Positions 46,012-59,639 of a stretch of 60,000 nt of DNA are shown one piece after another. Source of the stretch: Owenia fusiformis. Taxonomy: Eukaryota > Annelida > Polychaeta > Sabellida > Oweniidae. Made by a program: the position numbers and the translations under genes. The notes below the pieces were generated by a model. That model did not search any database. It was not told the DNA's origin and saw only the letters and a program-made list of their open reading frames with translations. Each line of letters opens with the position of its first letter. The stretch's first letter is position 1. The stretch spans positions 19,271,564 to 19,331,563 of the forward strand of contig CAIIXF020000007.1 of NCBI GenBank assembly GCA_903813345.2, in the 5' to 3' direction.

Positions 46012-49000
46012 CTGAAAGACACAAAATACATAGAAATTTCAATACCACAAAATAAAATAATTACAAAAATGGAATTGTACTTTACCCAATGTCAAGAGCC
46101 TTACTTTCTAGAAATATTGTGATTAACTAGACATGACATGACATTTCTAGTATCCTAAACATGACACCTCATGACATAATCATTGATGTGACACCCAATA
46201 ATAATGAGCTGTTAACCAGTACAGTTGAAATATACCTGAAATTAAAGACATAATTCAATGACTAGAACAAATAATAATAATCATTTGAGATTAAAATGTT
46301 TCAAATAGTTTTAATCTTATTCTGAGTCTTCTCAATTTTGCAAGATTGTTTCAACCAAAGCCATCATTTATCATGCATGTTATAAACTATTAAGTCTACA
46401 AAGAACATTGCCTGAAGCGCCAGCAGGGCAGGTTAATTCCATTGCAAGTCAACTAATAACCTACTATCGATTTTGTCAATCTGCCAAATTCCATATCATT
46501 ACTACAGATGTATTGCCATGGTTACGAAGCACTGACAATAGGAGCAATATGACATACTCATGAGGAATAATCCCTATATTCATATTGTTTATACATACAA
46601 GCAATACAGTCTCACATACAGCTACATACAAACAACACAGTTTATAAATATAAGCAAACATAGTCTAACGTGCAGCTACATACAAATAACAGAGTTAATA
46701 CATACAAGCAATATAGTCTAACATACAACTACATACAAACAACACTGTCTAACAACTTCTTGTATGAAACGAAACAGTCTAACACACAGCTACATACAAG
46801 TAAAAGCAACATAGCCTAATTTACAGCTACATATAAGCAATGCAGTCAAACACAATGCTACAAAAGCAACAAAGTCTAACAGAGCTACCTAAAACAAACA
46901 ACAGATACATATTAATTAACCAACAGAGTCTAACATACACATACATTGAACACTAATATTCAACTTTGAGAATTCAGTCTATTCATTATACGATTCTAAC
47001 TTTTTTACAAAAGGGGAGAAGTGTTACCCTCCATGAGAAGCCTGTTATGGTAATCAGGTCTTAAATACTAAGAATAAGGAAGATATCCACATGGAGATGA
47101 TTCAGCAGTTCATTCATATTTTAATGATATGGTAAAGATATACACATTTTTCATAGGGCATCTGTATAAGTTCAACATCTTCATTACTAATGAAGTAGAG
47201 TCCTTCATGAGGTGACACTTTGGAATGAAATGAATGGTCCATCGATCTTAGGTTACTGTTACAGTCTACTTTATTCTGAAGTGCAATGTCATTATCTTTC
47301 AATTAACGTGCCAGTGAACTGACACTGTTGTAAGTAAATAAATGTAAATTATTGTAAAGCTCTAGAACAAGATCTCTATTTGCACCCTGACTAAATAACT
47401 GATTGTAAATACTACTTGCCAAAGCTATCAATAAATATCTCTATGGTCATGAATATTTCAACATTACCTTAATCGAGAATATAAAAAAGGCTAGTTTCAT
47501 GCATTTGACTTCATGTTATATTGATTCTTTATATCTAATTGATTCTACTGTTTTTTTTATCATCTTTTGTACTAAACATCACCATGGTAACATTTTAGCA
47601 ATAGGAAATTTTTATAATGATCAATAATCATGATAGCAATGGAACGGAAGATTCCGGAAACACACTAAAAGTTCAAATAATGCTCCTTAAATAACAAAAA
47701 TGAAAAGCGAATACAATTATTGACTAATATTGTATTCTAATTGTCTTAATGTGAAGAGTAGGGACGGATGTAAGTCATAAAAGATGCTGTTTAATTTCAT
47801 CCGGGCATTAGCAAAGGGTACTTTTAGCTCCACTTGTATTTTTATTGGACTTGATATTATATTAATGTTGTTTGGATGTGTTTTTTCCAGAATTACTCTA
47901 AATCACTCACACAAGGTAACATAAAACAGATAATCTACTTCTAATGGTGTTAGGGGCTGAAAAAATCGGGTTCAGGTCAAAAGTAACTGAGTTGGGGCCT
48001 TGCTTATGGCCTGAGGCCTATTTTCAATTATTTTAGGATAAGACCATGTGTTGTACAGCATAGATGGTCCCTTTGATTTTCACTACAGACATCCCATTTT
48101 ATACTGCACACAACTTTGTATGCAACTTACTCGGTATCTGATAAAATCAAAGTACTTTCTTATTTTACTAACAGAAACAGAAGTTAAATCAAATCTGGTT
48201 AGAAACAATTTTTACATCATAACCCCTAGACAATATTAGTTTTTTGAAGTGCCATGTTAAAATGGAAGAAATCTGAGTTCAGAGCATCATCAAAACTTTC
48301 AAAGGTGTTTGTATGACTCTTGCCAAATTGAAAAATTTGAAAACAATTTTTGTAAACCGGGAGTGTTGTACGATTGGATAGACTTGCATAAGAAATGCAG
48401 GAGTGATTGATAATGAATACAATTAAAAATGTGCTAATGTAACAACCCGAGGATGCTCGTCTGGGGAACTATAGTGTTACAAGCCAAAAACTGGACATGA
48501 AAGAGAGTGACATAAGAAAAGGACCTTCTGCTCCAAAGTTTGATGATTGAGCCATAAGGGCTAACCACTACAGCTGATACTGAAGAAGCAACTTGTTATT
48601 GAGGGTCATTACACTACTATTTTTGCAAAATATGTTGACAAGTAAGGTGTTAAAATTGTATCAAAATTGGACATCTTATATTTATGTGATATCTAACACA
48701 TTCAATAGCGTCTAGCAGAAATACATACACAATCCGTTTAATTTCATACATGGTTTGTTCAAGTTTGCACACACCGTGTTAGTAAAATCACACTTGTACA
48801 TGCATATTTGTAAATGCATTGTTTAATAAAAATGACATCGAACATAGTACAAATGTCAAACAAATGCTTATACGGCTCGCACAAACAAAGATTTTGTTCG
48901 CGATTTTTTGAAATCTCATGTGACTTATGACTTTCTATGGAAGGCGCCGTATTGTAGAAACCAGGATGTCACATAACTCCAAATCTCGCACCCTATGTGA

Positions 49001-49920
49001 GGTGCAAGTTGATTGTGACAGCCTATGCGGGCTGGAACCATCCTAAGAGACTTTGAATTTAATGCATGTGTAAAATTGACACATTCGTTCAAAATTTACT
49101 TTGTACAATTCTTTCAGTATTCTATGCTAAATATTCTGTCCGAATCATATAGTTCGATTGTGCGCATCATAGGGTTCGACTTTTCATATGGATTGTGTAT
49201 TGTCCATTTTTGATACAAAATAAATTCCATATACAAGGATGGTCAGATAGATAGGGTTTATAGGGCTTTGTAGCAGAACCTCTCACATAAGACAGAACAA
49301 ATCGTCTTATTCAATTCTCCTCCCCTGTTTCAAAAATCACCTCAAGCATTTACTTCAAAGGAGATTATTAACCTATGTATGACATTTACACTCAAGTGAC
49401 TCTCCTAATTACATCTCTCATCCACTCACCCTAATCCATATCATGTTCAATAAAGTAAAGCCAATCAAATTATCTATATTGAACTATCCCTATCCTTAAA
49501 TCTCAAAACTTTAGTTCAAATTTCTCCTAAAAAATAAATACATGATATTTTGCAATTTCTGACATCTAATCATGCACATAATGATATACGAGTATATCTG
49601 CTTTTGGTGAACATACAGCGCTTCTATTACATCACCTTTTCCTGAGAATCATGCCTTTCCCACAAAGGTAGCACTCAATTTACCAATTAGGAGATCATTC
49701 CAGGTATTTGTAATCTATTAGGCGTTGTCAACTTTTATTGGCCCAGGTATCAGATTTTTCTATTAGACTTATTAAACAGACTCAGCGCTGCTTATCTCAT
49801 AATAGGTTGTCATAGCAACCAATTGTATTTGAAGGCTTCATATCAAGAGCAAAACCTTTCATAATAAACTGTAATAATAGGCAACAATTGAACATGTTAT
49901 ATAGAACTTCAGCAAAACAT
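46012..49920. other. upstream of first hyccin exon found, no gene seen
   Basis: Probably intron 1 of hyccin. It contains a degenerate tandem repeat at about 46590-46935 and a GC-richer patch around 48880-49060. Several short frames end at possible donors (for example MKLAFFIFSIK at 47475-47507), but none resembles the hyccin N-terminus. Confidence 0.5.
46590..46935. repeat. degenerate ~30-bp tandem repeat
   Basis: Loose repetition of CAGCTACATACAA, CAACACAGTCTAACATA and AAGCAA blocks, about ten units with much drift. Confidence 0.75.
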
Positions 49921-49928
49921 TTCCTATT

Positions 49929-51969
49929 GAATGATGGTAATACCTTCCATATTAGACAACATCTCATACTGAACTGCAGTATAATAGTTCATAATGAATG
50001 ATGGTACATGTAATACCTTTCATATTAGACTACAGGAAAAACATCTCATACTGAACTGCAGTAAAATATTTCATAATGAATGATGGTACATGTAATACCT
50101 TCTATATTAGACAACAGGAAAAACATCTCATACTGAACTGCAGTAAAATATTTCATAATGAATGATGGTACATGTAATACCTTCTATATTAGACAACAGG
50201 AAAAACATCTCATACTGAACTGCAGTATAATATTTCATAATGAATGATGGTACATGTAATACCTTCTATATTAGACAACAGGAAAAACATCTCATACTGA
50301 ACGGCAGTAAAATATTTCATAATGAATGATCGTACATGTAATATCTTCCATATTAGACAACAGGAAAAACATCTCACACTGAGCTGCAGTAAAATATTTC
50401 ATAATGAATGATGGTACATGTAATACCTTCTATATTAGACAACAGGAAAAACATCTCATACTGAACTGCAGTAAAATATTTCATAATGAATGATGGTACA
50501 TGTAATACCTTCTATATTAGACAACAGGAAAGACATCTCATACTGAACTGCAGTATAATATTTCATAATGAATGATGGTACATGTAACACCTTCTATATT
50601 AGACAACAGGAAAAACATCTCATACTGAACTGCAGTATAATATTTCATAATGAATGATGGTACATGTAATATCTTCCATATTAGACAACAGGAAAAACAT
50701 CTCATATTGAACTGCAGTAAAATATTTCATAATGAATGATGGTACATGTAACACCTTCTATATTAGACAACAGGAAAAACATCTCATACTGAACTGCAGT
50801 ATAATATTTCATAATGAATGATGGTACATGTAACACCTTCTATATTAGACAACAGGAAAAACATCTCATACTGAACTGCAGTATAATATTTCATAATGAA
50901 TGATGGTACATGTAATACCTTCTATATTAGACAACAGGAAAAACATCTCATACTGAACGGCAGTAAAATATTTCATAATGAATGATCGTACATGTAATAT
51001 CTTCCATATTAGACAACAGGAAAAACATCTCACACTGAACTGCAGTAAAATATTTCATAATGAATGATGGTACATGTAATACCTTCTATATTAGACAACA
51101 GGAAAAACATCTCATACTGAACTGCAGTATAATATTTCATAATGAATGATGGTACATGTAATACCTTCTATATTAGACAACAGGAAAAACATCTCATACT
51201 GAACGGCAGTAAAATATTTCATAATAATGAATGATCGTACATGTAATATCTTCCATATTAGACAACAGGAAAAACATCTCACACTGAACTGCAGTAAAAT
51301 ATTTCATAATGAATGATGGTACATGTAATACCTTCTATATTAGACAACAGGAAAAACATCTCATACTGAACGGCAGTAAAATATTTCATAATGAATGATC
51401 GTACATGTAATATCTTCCATATTAGACAACAGGAAAAACATCTCACACTGAACTGCAGTAAAATATTTCATAATGAATGATCGTACATGTAATACCTTCT
51501 ATATTAGACAACAGGAAAAACATCTCATACTGAACTGCAGTAAAATATTTCATAATGAATGATGGTACATGTAATACCTTCTATATTAGACAACAGGAAA
51601 AACATCTCATACTGAACTGCAGTAAAATATTTCATAATGAATGATGGTACATGTAATACCTTCCATATTAGACAACAGGAAAAACATCTCATACTGAACT
51701 GCAGTAAAATATTTCATAATGAATGATGGTACATGTAATACCTTCTATATTAGACAACAGGAAAAACATCTCATACTGAACTGCAGTAAAATATTTCATA
51801 ATGAATGATGGTACATGTAATACCTTCCATATTAGACAACAGGAAAAACATCTCATATTGAACTGCAGTAAAATATTTCATAATGAATGATGGTACATGT
51901 AATACCTTCCATATTAGACAACAGGAAAAACATCTCATACTGAACTGCAGTAAAATATTTCATAATGAA
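49929..51969 (+). repeat. 82-bp minisatellite (~25 units) with higher-order pattern
   Basis: Unit: TGATGGTACATGTAATACCT, TCTATATTAGACAACAGGAA, AAACATCTCATACTGAACTG, CAGTAAAATATTTCATAATG. A linked variant set (GAACGGCAG, then GATCGTAC, ATATCTTCCAT, CACACTGA) recurs at about 50300, 50960, 51205 and 51380, showing multi-unit duplication. One unit has a 3-bp insertion near 51223. The left edge decays from about 49865. Confidence 0.95.
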
Positions 51970-52729
51970 CAACAATAAAACTGCACAAACTGAAGAGTAA
52001 AATCTTTCATATTAAACGATAAAACTGTTCATATAAAATCAACAGTAAAACTTCTTATCTTGAACTACAGCAAAGAGACAAAAGGTAAATAAACAACAAA
52101 CACTTTATAAGTTTGCATATTTAGTCAAGTAAGCAGAACAAAACTTTCTAAAGATACAATTGCCTGAATTACATCAGGTGCCAGATTGTCGGAATTGCGG
52201 TTGTTTCTATTATTGTAATTGTGCTAATTTCTTAAAAGTAACAAGTCATCATCTCGACATCACTTTATCTAGTTTTAATTGCTGATTGAGCCTAGGTCAC
52301 AATGGGGATATCACTTGTGAAAATGTTAAATTACCTTTGACATTTTAATCCCCTGGGAGCCATCCAGACACTGGATAGAATTGGAATTTCTGACAGTGAA
52401 AGCTTTGTCATTATAATCACACTTTTTAATCTTATATTGATTGTAGACATATCAATATATTTCTATTTATGTAAATGCCTTCCTTGATGTCTTACTAAAT
52501 CCTATTCTTTGTTATAAGTTACATTAATAAGACTAAATATTCCTTAAGACTTAGTTATTTATCTATAAATAAACCAAGAACTCTGAGTCACCTAAGCATA
52601 TTCTCTTAACCCTTTCTAGGTGTCTCATAAATGATTTCATTTCAAAAACACAAAAATATCTCATCTTTCAGATGGAGTGTATTCAAAGGTTTACTTCGAA
52701 AAATTTCTACCAGAATATTTAGCCAGATA
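51970..52729. other. no confident feature
   Basis: AT-rich. A frame ending at a GTAATT donor (52334) reads ...DGSQGIKMSK on the minus strand and could be a short upstream exon, but this is unsupported (see findings). Confidence 0.5.
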
Positions 52730-52995
52730 CACTAAAACCTGTGTTAGTGAACACCTCAATTGAACCCCTCTCTTTAGTGAGAGATTGCACTAAACATTAA
52801 TACACAGACACAGAAATCAACATATTCAGTTTTATTTTTTTTGCTGTATATAGTTAAACCTGTGTTAGGGAACACCCCTCTCTAGTGAACCCCTCTCTAC
52901 AGTGGGCATTTCTATTTGGCAAAACCTTTTTCTCCCATTGAGTCCCATATCAAAGTTCATTCCTATAGTGAACACACACCTACTGTGAACAATAA
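52730..52995. repeat. AACCTGTGTTAG...GAACACC repeats
   Basis: Two copies, at about 52733-52790 and 52850-52990, share AAACCTGTGTTAG(T/G)GAACACC, then (T/C)CTCTCT(T/A)(T/C)AGTGA. The second has further AGTGAACACAC pieces. Same family as 38106-38185 and 59640-59760. Confidence 0.7.
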
Positions 52996-53000
52996 ACACT

Positions 53001-53395
53001 AAAGGACGATTCTCGGTTTGGAGAACAGTCTCCTGGGATAATAATTTTTTTCATGAAAAATATGGAAATATTACCCAAATTAAACTATGCATATTCAAAA
53101 GAGGACATTTAAATCTATAAGATGTAAAAATAACAAATTGGTCTGAAGCAGGGATAACGCTCAATTAGACCGATTCAATAAAATACAAGTCTCGATTTGG
53201 GGAAAGAAGTTCATCAGTGTACTGCGCTAATATTTTTTTGCGAAAAATCTAGAAATATTACCCAAATTAAATTATGACTATTCAAAAGAAGACATTCAAA
53301 TCTATATTATGTAAAAAAAATCAAATTTGTCCGAAGCAGGGATAATGCTCATTTAGATTGATGGACTTCGTTCTCCAAACCGAGAATCGTCCTTT
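53001..53395. mobile_element. MITE with 26-bp perfect TIRs and duplicated halves
   Basis: Ends AAAGGACGATTCTCGGTTTG + GAGAAC are perfectly inverted (53001-53026 and 53370-53395). The interior is two direct copies of about 180 bp sharing AATATTACCCAAATTAAA, ATTCAAAAGA(G/A)GACATT and GAAGCAGGGATAA(C/T)GCTCA. There is no transposase frame. No clear target duplication is visible. Confidence 0.88.
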
Positions 53396-55165
53396 TGGCA
53401 AAACTGAATTGTTCTGTGTATTAGTGCACTCTGAATCAGATTTGATTTCCCATATCAGATTTTCTGCAACTGACAGTGGAATATTTTATATGGAAACCAT
53501 GGAAACTGAGATTGTTTGGGAAAACAATAATTTTCATGCAATAAAAAAAGGTTTAGCTCTCTGAATAGAATAACATAATGAATGGATATAATCAGCTAAA
53601 ATGAGTATTTTGCACATTTATTATCTGGCCATTGATTATCCTTTATCATTTTTTATAAAACATTGACTATAAATAGCAATCAGGCTTTTGTCTCTGCAAC
53701 ATTATATCCAGCTGATAATGCATTCTCCTAATCACGTTTTCATTGTTATTATACTCTGAAGTCAGCAAAGGGTTTTTTAAATCCTTGGAAAATACATAAA
53801 TCTTCAGTAGTGAGAATTTAATGGTAGCCTGGCCATTTTGCTGCAATATTTTCCCTTAATTACCCATGCAAAAAACTAAGATGTCAGTCTTTCATTTACC
53901 GGCATTTTTATATACATCTCCTGAATTTGATTTCTTTGTAAAGTATCTGATTTTTGGAGTTTGAGTTTTTGGAATTTGACAATAGTGTGTAGTTGAAGCA
54001 GTATCCGATCATGATCATTTTCTCAAAATGGACTAGGTTCTTTGATAATGGGTAATGTATTTTGTGTAGTAACCCATGGCTTGAACCCTATCTTTCTTGA
54101 ACAGAGAGATTGCAATTATTACTGTATCTATAAAATCCCATAACCAAAACTTCTCTCTGGTCATAACCATTCCATGATTGTCTCTCAAATTAAAATAAAT
54201 ATACTGCTTTTGTTGTTTTGTATAGAATTGAATGTGTTGATCAAATATATTTTTCATGTTTTACTTGCTGAGCCATGTACTCTTTCTCTGTTTTTCATTT
54301 TAAAGCATCACCATGGTGATACATTTCTTCCAATCTACATCCATCATATGTCATGTGGCTGTGGCCAAAGCTAACTCATTAATTCAATGAATCCAGGTTG
54401 TAGCTCTAACCACAAAGTCATTTAATGGAATTATGGCGTGCTTCTTGGACATTTTGCCTGATATGCTCTGTCTCTGTCAATAGTACAAAGCACTTTAATA
54501 AGGACCGCATGATTCATTAACACCATTGTTATTTACATTCGGGAAGCTGTATACTGTAATGACCATGCAAGAATAGCAGGCAATCTCTTCACTAATCAGT
54601 ATGAGGCAGTTTAATAAATATAGTTTACTTATCAATAAATTTCTATGTATAATTCGTATAATTTACCCCATTCTTAGGCAAGTGACAGGAAGATAATACA
54701 TGTAAATATATACTAGAGGTTATTTCCCATGGGAGATAAATATCATATTTCCTACTGAGGCTAGTGTCAGGTAAGATAAACATTATCCAATGGGGAAAGA
54801 TATGTTTTAATTTTTACATTAATTAGTTTATTACGAGGCCCTAAGGGATCAAGTAAATATTACTATTAGTACAGTACTAAGAAATTCAAAATAGCATGTC
54901 AAAAATTCCCATACTGAAGCACTGATATGAGACCTCTTGTTTGTACCAGTTATCATCTTTGCACGTTCGGTCTTCACTGCATTCGATGGGAGCCAAGTGA
55001 TGTCTAATTCATTCTTTTCCTTCACCCCGAATATCCAAAATCCAATTCATTCTCAAAATTCATTGGAGGTGATATTGTTAGAATAAATATGGTAAAGTAT
55101 TTTTGCTTGAAAATGGATGAATAAGTGACTTTTATATTAATATTGGTTATTTTGACATACTCACA
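53396..55165. other. no gene seen
   Basis: AT-rich sequence. A reverse dispersed-repeat copy lies near 54220-54330 (ATAGAATTGAATGTG, TTTACTTGCTGAGCCATGTA, CTCTTTCTCTGTTTTTCATT). Nothing else is supported. Confidence 0.55.
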
Positions 55166-55171
55166 CCGCTA

Positions 55172-55524
55172 CACAGGTAAATTACACCGGGCCCTGTATG
55201 AGCTCTTACTAGCCTCGAGAATTACGAGCCATTACGGACAAAAAGGAGCACCATCCTCGTCTTTGAGACCCGTGCGAGCTCTTATAATACTCCTTTATTG
55301 AACAAAAAAATTATTTTTAAGGCTCGTAACGGGCACCGTACGGTCAAGTATGGGGGTTGAAAATTACGAGCTATTACAGGCTTTGTAATTAAAAGCTCTT
55401 AAGAGGCTCGAAAATTACAAGCAATTATGAAACTTGTAACGAGTCCCGTACAAGGTTGTACAGGGTCCGTTGACTCAACGAACTCCGTACGGGATTGTAT
55501 GGGATCCTATGTAATTTGCCTGTG
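55172..55524. mobile_element. MITE with TA target site, CACAGG ends
   Basis: 353 bp flanked by TA (55170-55171 and 55525-55526). The ends read CACAGGTAAATTACA and, inverted, CACAGGCAAATTACA. The interior is GC-richer and repeats ATTACGAGC, GCTCTTA and CCGTAC(G/A) motifs in both directions. There is no coding frame. The TA duplication suggests a Tc1/mariner origin. Confidence 0.8.
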
Positions 55525-55529
55525 TATAT

Positions 55530-56919
55530 CCTGACAATGGTTGAGTCTGATACCATTGTACTAAATGGTGGTTATAAGCATCGCTTCAACTCAATAATTT
55601 ACAAAGACAACAGCATATGCTAAGATTTGACAATGGACTATGGTGGATGAATAGCACTGGAACATAGGAAAATGACAATGGTAAATAGACACTTTACCGT
55701 TGTCTTAACATACACCGTTGTCAAATATTACCGTTGTGACCCCGATTTTACATCTCATTTGACCTACACCTACCGTTGTCATTTATACAGTATGCATTGT
55801 CCTGTGTCATATTTCGATTGGTAAATTTTAAGCCTTTATTTCGATGGTAGAACATATTTAACTACTGTATATGATCAGTAGAAATACACACATAATATGA
55901 GACCAATCTCTTACATATTCATGGCACTAGCAGAAGATACCCTAAAGTGCATCAGGTAAAGTTTTCAAATAATTTGGCTCATCTATTGCTGAGAAATCGC
56001 GTGTCAAATTGCTTCTCAATTTCTGGTACAATCACTATGAAATTCTCATTTTTTTGCTCTGGTATGGGATATTATGACATGGTATCTTGAATTTCCTAGT
56101 ATTCACATAACATGTACTTTGTCTTTTTCATATTTTTGTACCTTGCTAATGATACTCTTGGGCTACTTTGTACAAATTTTCAGTGAATTTGGTTCATCAG
56201 TTACCGAGATAGTACTTGTCAAAAAGTGGCTCATTTTTTGGGACACCAGATATGTTGACTTTCTGCCCTGGGCATCATTCAAGATTGGGCTTCACTGCTA
56301 TATAGCAGCTATGGAATAAAGTGAAATACCTTTGGACCAAGGATGGGCCTAATCATTATTGTATTAACATGCATTTCCTTGGTACTAGGAATTTGTTTCA
56401 AGTATTGAATAGATCATGTGATAATTGGGAAGGAATCTGGATTCCAACCCTGATATGAATAAAGCCTCAGCCAATATATCATTCTTCTGTCAATATCATA
56501 TTGTCTGTTCAAATTGAAATTCATATTAACTCCTATCTATTTAATAAATTCTATAATTATATGTATGCATGCATGCCACAGCTTGCATTTGCTTGCTTGC
56601 AAAAATTAATAAAAATAGCTGAAAATGTATTGCTTGCATTTGTTCAATTTACCTTTAATTCAAATCAATTAGATGAATTAGATGATACTGACAATGGAAC
56701 AATCAATATATACCAAGTTTTGTAAGAATCTCTCAGTAAAATTTATATCAAGAAAATCAGTATTACTTTCTGCTTGTAAATACTGATTTACTGGATGTTC
56801 AATATTCATCACAGTTTACACCTAGGTCTGATGTAAACTGAGTGTAAACTAGGTGTAAACTGGGTAAAAATGTAATGGTGATAACCTCCCCAACTTTCAG
56901 AGTGCATATGGTATATATA
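55530..56919. other. no gene; ACCGTTGTC motif cluster
   Basis: ACCGTTGT(C/G) occurs four times at about 55697-55780, and its near-inverse GACAATGGTAAA lies at about 55674, giving a weak hairpin. The rest is AT-rich with no supported feature. Confidence 0.5.
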
Positions 56920-57813
56920 CAGTGTGTCAGATAAGGTTTTTTTTCTGCTAGCCATTTTGGCCACTAGATTTCAGATACCACTGGCCAAACAGATTTGGCA
57001 CTAGCCAGTATAAAATTATGCTAACATCGGAAATTCTTACGAAAATCATTAATTATATCTAAAAAGTACAGAAACCTGTGCATCCATGCCCCCCCTCCTC
57101 CATAAATTTTTTGAAATTTAGAACCTCTCATGTGCAAACTGAGCATGAAAGTCCTCATAAAAGTCAAGTTTTAGGCCTCACATATGGATCTACACAGAAA
57201 ATTTAATGAAGAACAAAACATACACGTGGCTTAATAACAGTCATCGCCGTATTTAGCGCCGACCTCCTGATAAGCATTCACCCCGCCAAAGTTCAAAAAT
57301 ATCAAGGAATAACCAAGTATTATTATCGAATACACAGAAAAAATTATTTCCGAAAGAAGTCAGCGGGCGATAATAGAGTATTTCATCATTACACTAAAAT
57401 ACAGAAAAAGTGGCGCATTTTGTAATTCACTGCATCATCACGATAAATATCTATCATTTGGTGCTTTCCACATTATACTAAACTAATATTATGATGAATG
57501 AAGAAGGAAATGTTCCAGTTAAAAAAAAATTTTCGCAGTGTTTCAACTCTCAACTCTCAAATAAAGAAATCCAGAGCACGGCCAATAAGAATCCACGAAA
57601 TAAAACGGTTCAGGATTGATCAAGAAGGAATATCGGGATGTTCTGGATTTTCGATCTCGGTGAGTTCCTTGGCGGAAATATGCCATTATCTTCGGGTTTT
57701 CATGTCTGATTTGATCCCAGATCGCCGATATGGCAAGTGCTCCATCAAAACTGTTCGCCAGATGTATTTTCTGATGGCATTTGGCGAATGGCGACCGCTT
57801 ATCTGACACACTG
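56920..57813. mobile_element. hAT-like non-autonomous element
   Basis: 894 bp with 16-bp perfect inverted ends CAGTGTGTCAGATAAG. CAGTG ends are common in hAT elements. Flanks are AT microsatellite (ATATATA on both sides), so an 8-bp target duplication cannot be proved. The right 300 bp is GC-richer and holds overlapping open frames on both strands. One minus-strand frame (57543-57809) starts inside the terminal repeat. No transposase motif is recognised in it. Confidence 0.72.
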
Positions 57814-58365
57814 ATATATATCTATATGTACATGTATGGCCATGATATTTCTCATGGGAGTTTGAACTTGTTCACAGTAATTCAATTAAGTAGACAGAAA
57901 GTGATATAAAGTGTCTTTAAGGTACTCAATCTAAAGTTACAGGTAATTTCATTACATTTAGAGACTATGGCTGAATCGATTGCCATGCTCTTATATAGCT
58001 ATATTCCTACGAGTCTACATATGAAAACTATAAGCTGATTTCTATGTAGTATATCAAAACAATCCTTAAACTTCAGCCATTAAAATGATTGCATATAGCA
58101 AAGATACATTCATCAATTCACACACAATTAACACAGAACACAGAAATCACAATGATTTCCATATAGGATATAAAGAGTTAAGAATTGCATCTTTAACAAA
58201 AAAACATGAAGAATTTGTACAACTACGCCCTCTTTAAAAGGATCAAAAAACAAATATTTTTATTCATGGGAGTTTCCTCATTTGCTGTTTTATTAGACCC
58301 ATTAGAGCCACATTGTTACATACATCATTGCTTTATGGTATCAGAGACATGCTATTGTCTTGGTT

Positions 58366-58570
58366 CTAAAGTGTCAGAAAACACACTACCGCACTAAAGT
58401 GTCAAGAAATATACTATTGCTCTAAAGTGTCAAGAAATATACTACCGCTCTAAAGTGTCAAGAAATACACTACTGCTCTAAAGTGTAAAGAAATACTATA
58501 TTGCTCTAAAGTGTCAAGAAATACACTATTGCTCTAAGGTGTCAAGAAACACATCATGTCCTAAAGTGTT
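58366..58570 (+). repeat. 28-bp tandem repeat (~8 units)
   Basis: Unit CTCTAAAGTGTCAAGAAATA + CACTATTG at a regular 28-bp spacing. Confidence 0.9.
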
Positions 58571-59399
58571 AATAACTATCCACATTCACTCTTGTAAGAT
58601 TAAAAATAAAAACATGATCCTGTCAAGTAAAAAGAAGGGATTACATGCAAACTGTTACAGACAAATAACACATAACACAAACTGCAGGCTGCCAAACACC
58701 ATCTGCAGAACACTGTCCACAAAAATATTAGAGACTCTAACAATATCTCAGACTTTTCCTGAACAACAAGGCGATGTCAAGTGCTAATTAGAATTCATTG
58801 TATTTGTCATTCATTTTAGCTTTTATCAAGAGATGAGAGGCAACATTGATTGCCTAAGAAGCTTGGAGGATTCTATTATAATTAACCAGGATTCCCTTAA
58901 TAAAATATCAAAAGGAGAAGTGATCGATGTTCCAGTATTTGCAAGATGATGAAATAAAAATAGACTTTTTACATTGATATAAAATATAAATCTTCACTGC
59001 AATACATTTATTATAACGCTGGCCATAAGTAGTTATTGGAACGAAAATAACTATGATGAATAATATGATATTTTTCCGGAATCCGATCCATGACAGAAAA
59101 TCAATGTAATCAGTGTTACATGGTTGCAATGTCATATATCAAGGAATATGCTGAAATCTCCCTTTGATGACGTTGGTAGGAACTCATTTGTTAAAGATCT
59201 TGTGCATACTTTACATGTTTACAAGTTAGTTTCTATAGAAACTACATCTCAGTTTAAGTATAAATCTTTCACCCAATATAATTTTATGTGGATACAGTAT
59301 AAGATTGTGCACTATCAAATCTTAATGTTATACTAATTACCAATATACTCAACTAGACAGCAGCATCGCCAAAGCGTAGCAAATACCATCGAACAGCCA

Positions 59400-59620
59400 T
59401 GGCTGACATTTTACAAACAAAGTATATCGTAAAAATGGCAGCCATTTTTCAAAAACTGTCATTAGACAGTGTGTCATGCTTTTAATATTCACATACCAAA
59501 TATGAACAAAATCGCTCCACTAATTAGTTATAGTAAAATAGGTTAAAATGGCGGCCATTTTTCAAAATGGCTGCCTTCTACCAAGTGTCATTAGACAGTG
59601 TTGAATATGAACAAAATCGC
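59400..59620. repeat. short local duplication with AAAATGGCNGCCATTTTT palindromes
   Basis: AAAATGGC(A/G)GCCATTTTT, CATTAGACAGTGT and TATGAACAAAATCGC each occur twice in the same order, about 100 bp apart. Confidence 0.75.
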
Positions 59621-59639
59621 AATAGCTTGGCTGAGACCA

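Noticed and set aside
46475-49420. Short frames before possible donors, considered as the first hyccin exon
   Set aside because: None encodes anything like the expected hyccin N-terminus, and weak donors are common in AT-rich DNA.
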